A stretch of DNA of 6,316 bases, taken from the NCBI GenBank assembly GCA_003509545.1, contig DOLC01000120.1:1-6316 (forward strand), in the 5' to 3' direction. Numbering within the stretch: the stretch's first letter is position 1; the number at the start of each line of letters is the position of its first letter. The DNA comes from Peptococcaceae bacterium. GTDB taxonomy: Bacteria; Bacillota; DSM-521; Neomoorellales; Neomoorellaceae. A model generated the notes under the pieces. It saw only the letters and a list, made by a program, of their open reading frames with translations, was not told the DNA's origin and ran no database searches. Positions 5,421 through 6,316 of the stretch are shown here, in pieces. The position numbers and the translations under genes are program-made.

Positions 5421-5966
5421 GTGAACAACTTGGGTCTTCTAGAGTTTCGAGAAATGACCAGGGGTATTGTGGCCGCCGATCAAATGATAAAATCGGCTCC
5501 CGTGGAACTAGTCTTAGCGACCAGCCTTTGCCCGGGCAAGTTTATTGCCTTGGTGGCAGGCGAAGTAGGCGCGGTTAAAGAAGCGCTAAGGCGGGGTAGG
5601 GAAACTTTTTCGGACGGGGTAATAGATGAATTCCTGTTGCCCAATGTCCACCCGGCGGTTATCCCGGCCTTAACAGGGACTTCGGCACTGGATAAAAAGG
5701 GTCAATCCTTAGGCCTCATCGAAACTTTTACGGTGGCTGCTGCCATTCGGGCGGGAGATGCGGCGGTTAAAGGCGCTGAGGTATCTCTGGCCGAGATTCG
5801 CATTGCCCGTGGTATGGGGGGCAAATCCTTGGTTATTTTAATGGGAGAAGTTAGCGCCATTAAAACCGCAGTTCACTTTGGGGTCAGGGCTGTAGAAGAA
5901 GGACAATTGGTATCCGAGGCGGTAATTAGCCATGTTTCGCCGAAATTAATAGAAAAGCTGCTATAA
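5421..5966 (+). CDS. Tandem-domain bacterial microcompartment shell protein, PduT-like (BMC-T)
   Basis: This is a pseudohexamer-forming trimeric shell protein with two BMC domains, about residues 3-85 and 97-177. Both begin with the LGL(L/I)E(F/T) pattern and continue through alternating Ala/Gly-rich helices and strands. Cys37 in SLCPGKF matches Cys38 of Salmonella PduT, whose three copies hold a [4Fe-4S] cluster in the trimer pore. With the start used here the protein is 181 residues, close to PduT (about 184). GTG 5421 is preferred: GGGGGGA (5405-5411) lies 9 nt upstream and the first domain starts three residues in. An upstream in-frame TTG at 5397 would add 8 residues but has only a weak site and falls inside a hairpin. 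No other shell or enzyme gene of a microcompartment is visible in the window. The role, electron transfer or metal-cluster passage across a shell, is inferred from the family. Confidence 0.93.
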   Translation: MNNLGLLEFREMTRGIVAADQMIKSAPVELVLATSLCPGKFIALVAGEVGAVKEALRRGRETFSDGVIDEFLLPNVHPAVIPALTGTSALDKKGQSLGLIETFTVAAAIRAGDAAVKGAEVSLAEIRIARGMGGKSLVILMGEVSAIKTAVHFGVRAVEEGQLVSEAVISHVSPKLIEKLL

Positions 5967-5969
5967 AAT

Positions 5970-6260
5970 AAGGGGCAGACGTCCATGCCGCCGGTGCGGC
6001 ACCAGCAGAAAGATGAAAACAACGAGCCGGCATTTCTCCCTTGCGAGCGATTTGGTCCGAGCGGACCAGCAGCCTCCGAGAAGCCGAGGAGGGAGGGCTG
6101 GGCCGAGGACAGGAAGTCCGAGGCCGGCCTCTGAAGAGGGGATGCTGAATAGGCCGGGAACCCCGCCCGAGCCCGAGGCTGAGCCCTAGGCTGCCCCGCG
6201 AGGACCACTTAGCGAGCGAAAACAATGCCGGCCCGGTGAGACGCTATTTTTGGGATAGGT
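5970..6260 (+). pseudogene. Repeat R1, copy B: small ORF split by a ~180 nt insert
   Basis: The left part (5970-6032) has a better ribosome binding site than copy A (AAGGGG 5970-5975, 9 nt before ATG 5985), lies 18 nt after the shell-protein stop, and matches copy A through GATGAAAACAAC and GCCGGC. The right part (6220-6260) resumes with AAAACAATGCCGGCC and ends at the matching TAG (6256-6258). Between them are 187 nt where copy A has 9. The net 178 nt is not a multiple of three, so the tail is out of frame. Direct translation from 5985 instead gives a 49-codon hybrid ending at TGA 6132-6134. Either the small ORF is broken here, the insert is removed from RNA, or R1 is not a gene. Confidence 0.55.
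6043..6219 (+). ncRNA. Structured element C2 (~177 nt), inserted in R1 copy B
   Basis: The element is bounded by direct repeats of GCGAGCGA (6043-6050 and 6212-6219). The 5' domain has GGTCC 6054-6058 with GGACC 6063-6067 (loop GAGC) and CCTCC 6073-6077 with GGAGG 6088-6092. The central domain reads GGCC-GA-GGAC (6101-6110), a five-base loop, then GTCC-GA-GGCC (6116-6125). Compared with element C1 at 5166-5345, the inner stem changes a C-G pair to A-T while the GA/GA internal loop and outer GGCC/GGCC stem stay fixed. The 3' half shares GAGGCCGGC, CTGA, CCGGGAA, GAGCC and CCCGCGAGG in the same order. The 5' domains of the two elements differ in sequence. There is no ORF of note inside. Comparison with uninterrupted R1 copy A gives independent evidence that this is a discrete insert. 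Confidence 0.6.
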
Positions 6261-6268
6261 GGAAAAGG

Positions 6269-6316
6269 ATGGACGTTACCGGCCTGACGGGTCTTTTGTT
6301 GGGAAAAGTCGGTGTC
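6269..6316 (+). CDS. N-terminal fragment of an unidentified protein (runs off the window)
   Basis: ATG opens an ORF that stays open to the window end: MDVTGLTGLLLGKVGV, 16 residues. The purine stretch GGTGGAAAAGG (6259-6268 and the start codon region) provides a plausible ribosome binding site, and the TAG of R1 copy B lies 10 nt upstream. The short hydrophobic, glycine-rich start could suit a membrane protein, or a soluble protein with a buried first strand, but too little is present to assign a family. It could be the next gene in the shell-protein transcript. Confidence 0.45.
   Translation, partial: MDVTGLTGLLLGKVGV

Overview
The window is GC-rich bacterial chromosome. Protein sequence, gene order and strong purine-rich ribosome binding sites point to an anaerobic, probably thermophilic, clostridial Firmicute of the Moorella/Desulfotomaculum type. 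That is an inference from protein similarity and synteny as remembered; no search was run.

Layout. Positions 1-506 hold no recognisable protein gene. They begin with one arm of a dispersed repeat (R2) and end in a densely foldable leader (about 334-485) just before the first gene. A translation-quality block then runs on the + strand: dtd (D-aminoacyl-tRNA deacylase, TTG start), a glyoxalase-II-like metallo-beta-lactamase hydrolase, hisS and aspS. The last three are packed tightly: 12 nt between the hydrolase and hisS, and none between hisS and aspS. AspRS carries the His and Gly residues associated with non-discriminating enzymes, so it may also charge tRNA-Asn for GatCAB amidation.

After aspS (4821 onward) the character changes. 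About 600 nt of hairpins and repeats lead to a single tandem-domain microcompartment shell protein (PduT-like BMC-T, with the Fe-S pore cysteine). A second repeat-rich gap follows, then the first 16 codons of another gene that leaves the window.

The unusual material lies in these two gaps. (1) A short unit, R1, occurs at 4969-5077 and about 5970-6260. Its homology runs from a Shine-Dalgarno-like stretch to a shared TAG, and copy A is an uninterrupted 30-codon ORF. (2) Copy B is split by an insert of about 180 nt (6043-6219). (3) A related element of about 180 nt (5166-5345) sits upstream of the BMC gene, between the arms of a long imperfect inverted repeat (R2). The two elements share ordered sequence blocks, the terminal word GCGAGCGA and a two-level hairpin with a GA/GA internal loop and a compensatory base-pair change. 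They look like copies of a small structured RNA or mobile element. I do not recognise it as a named family.
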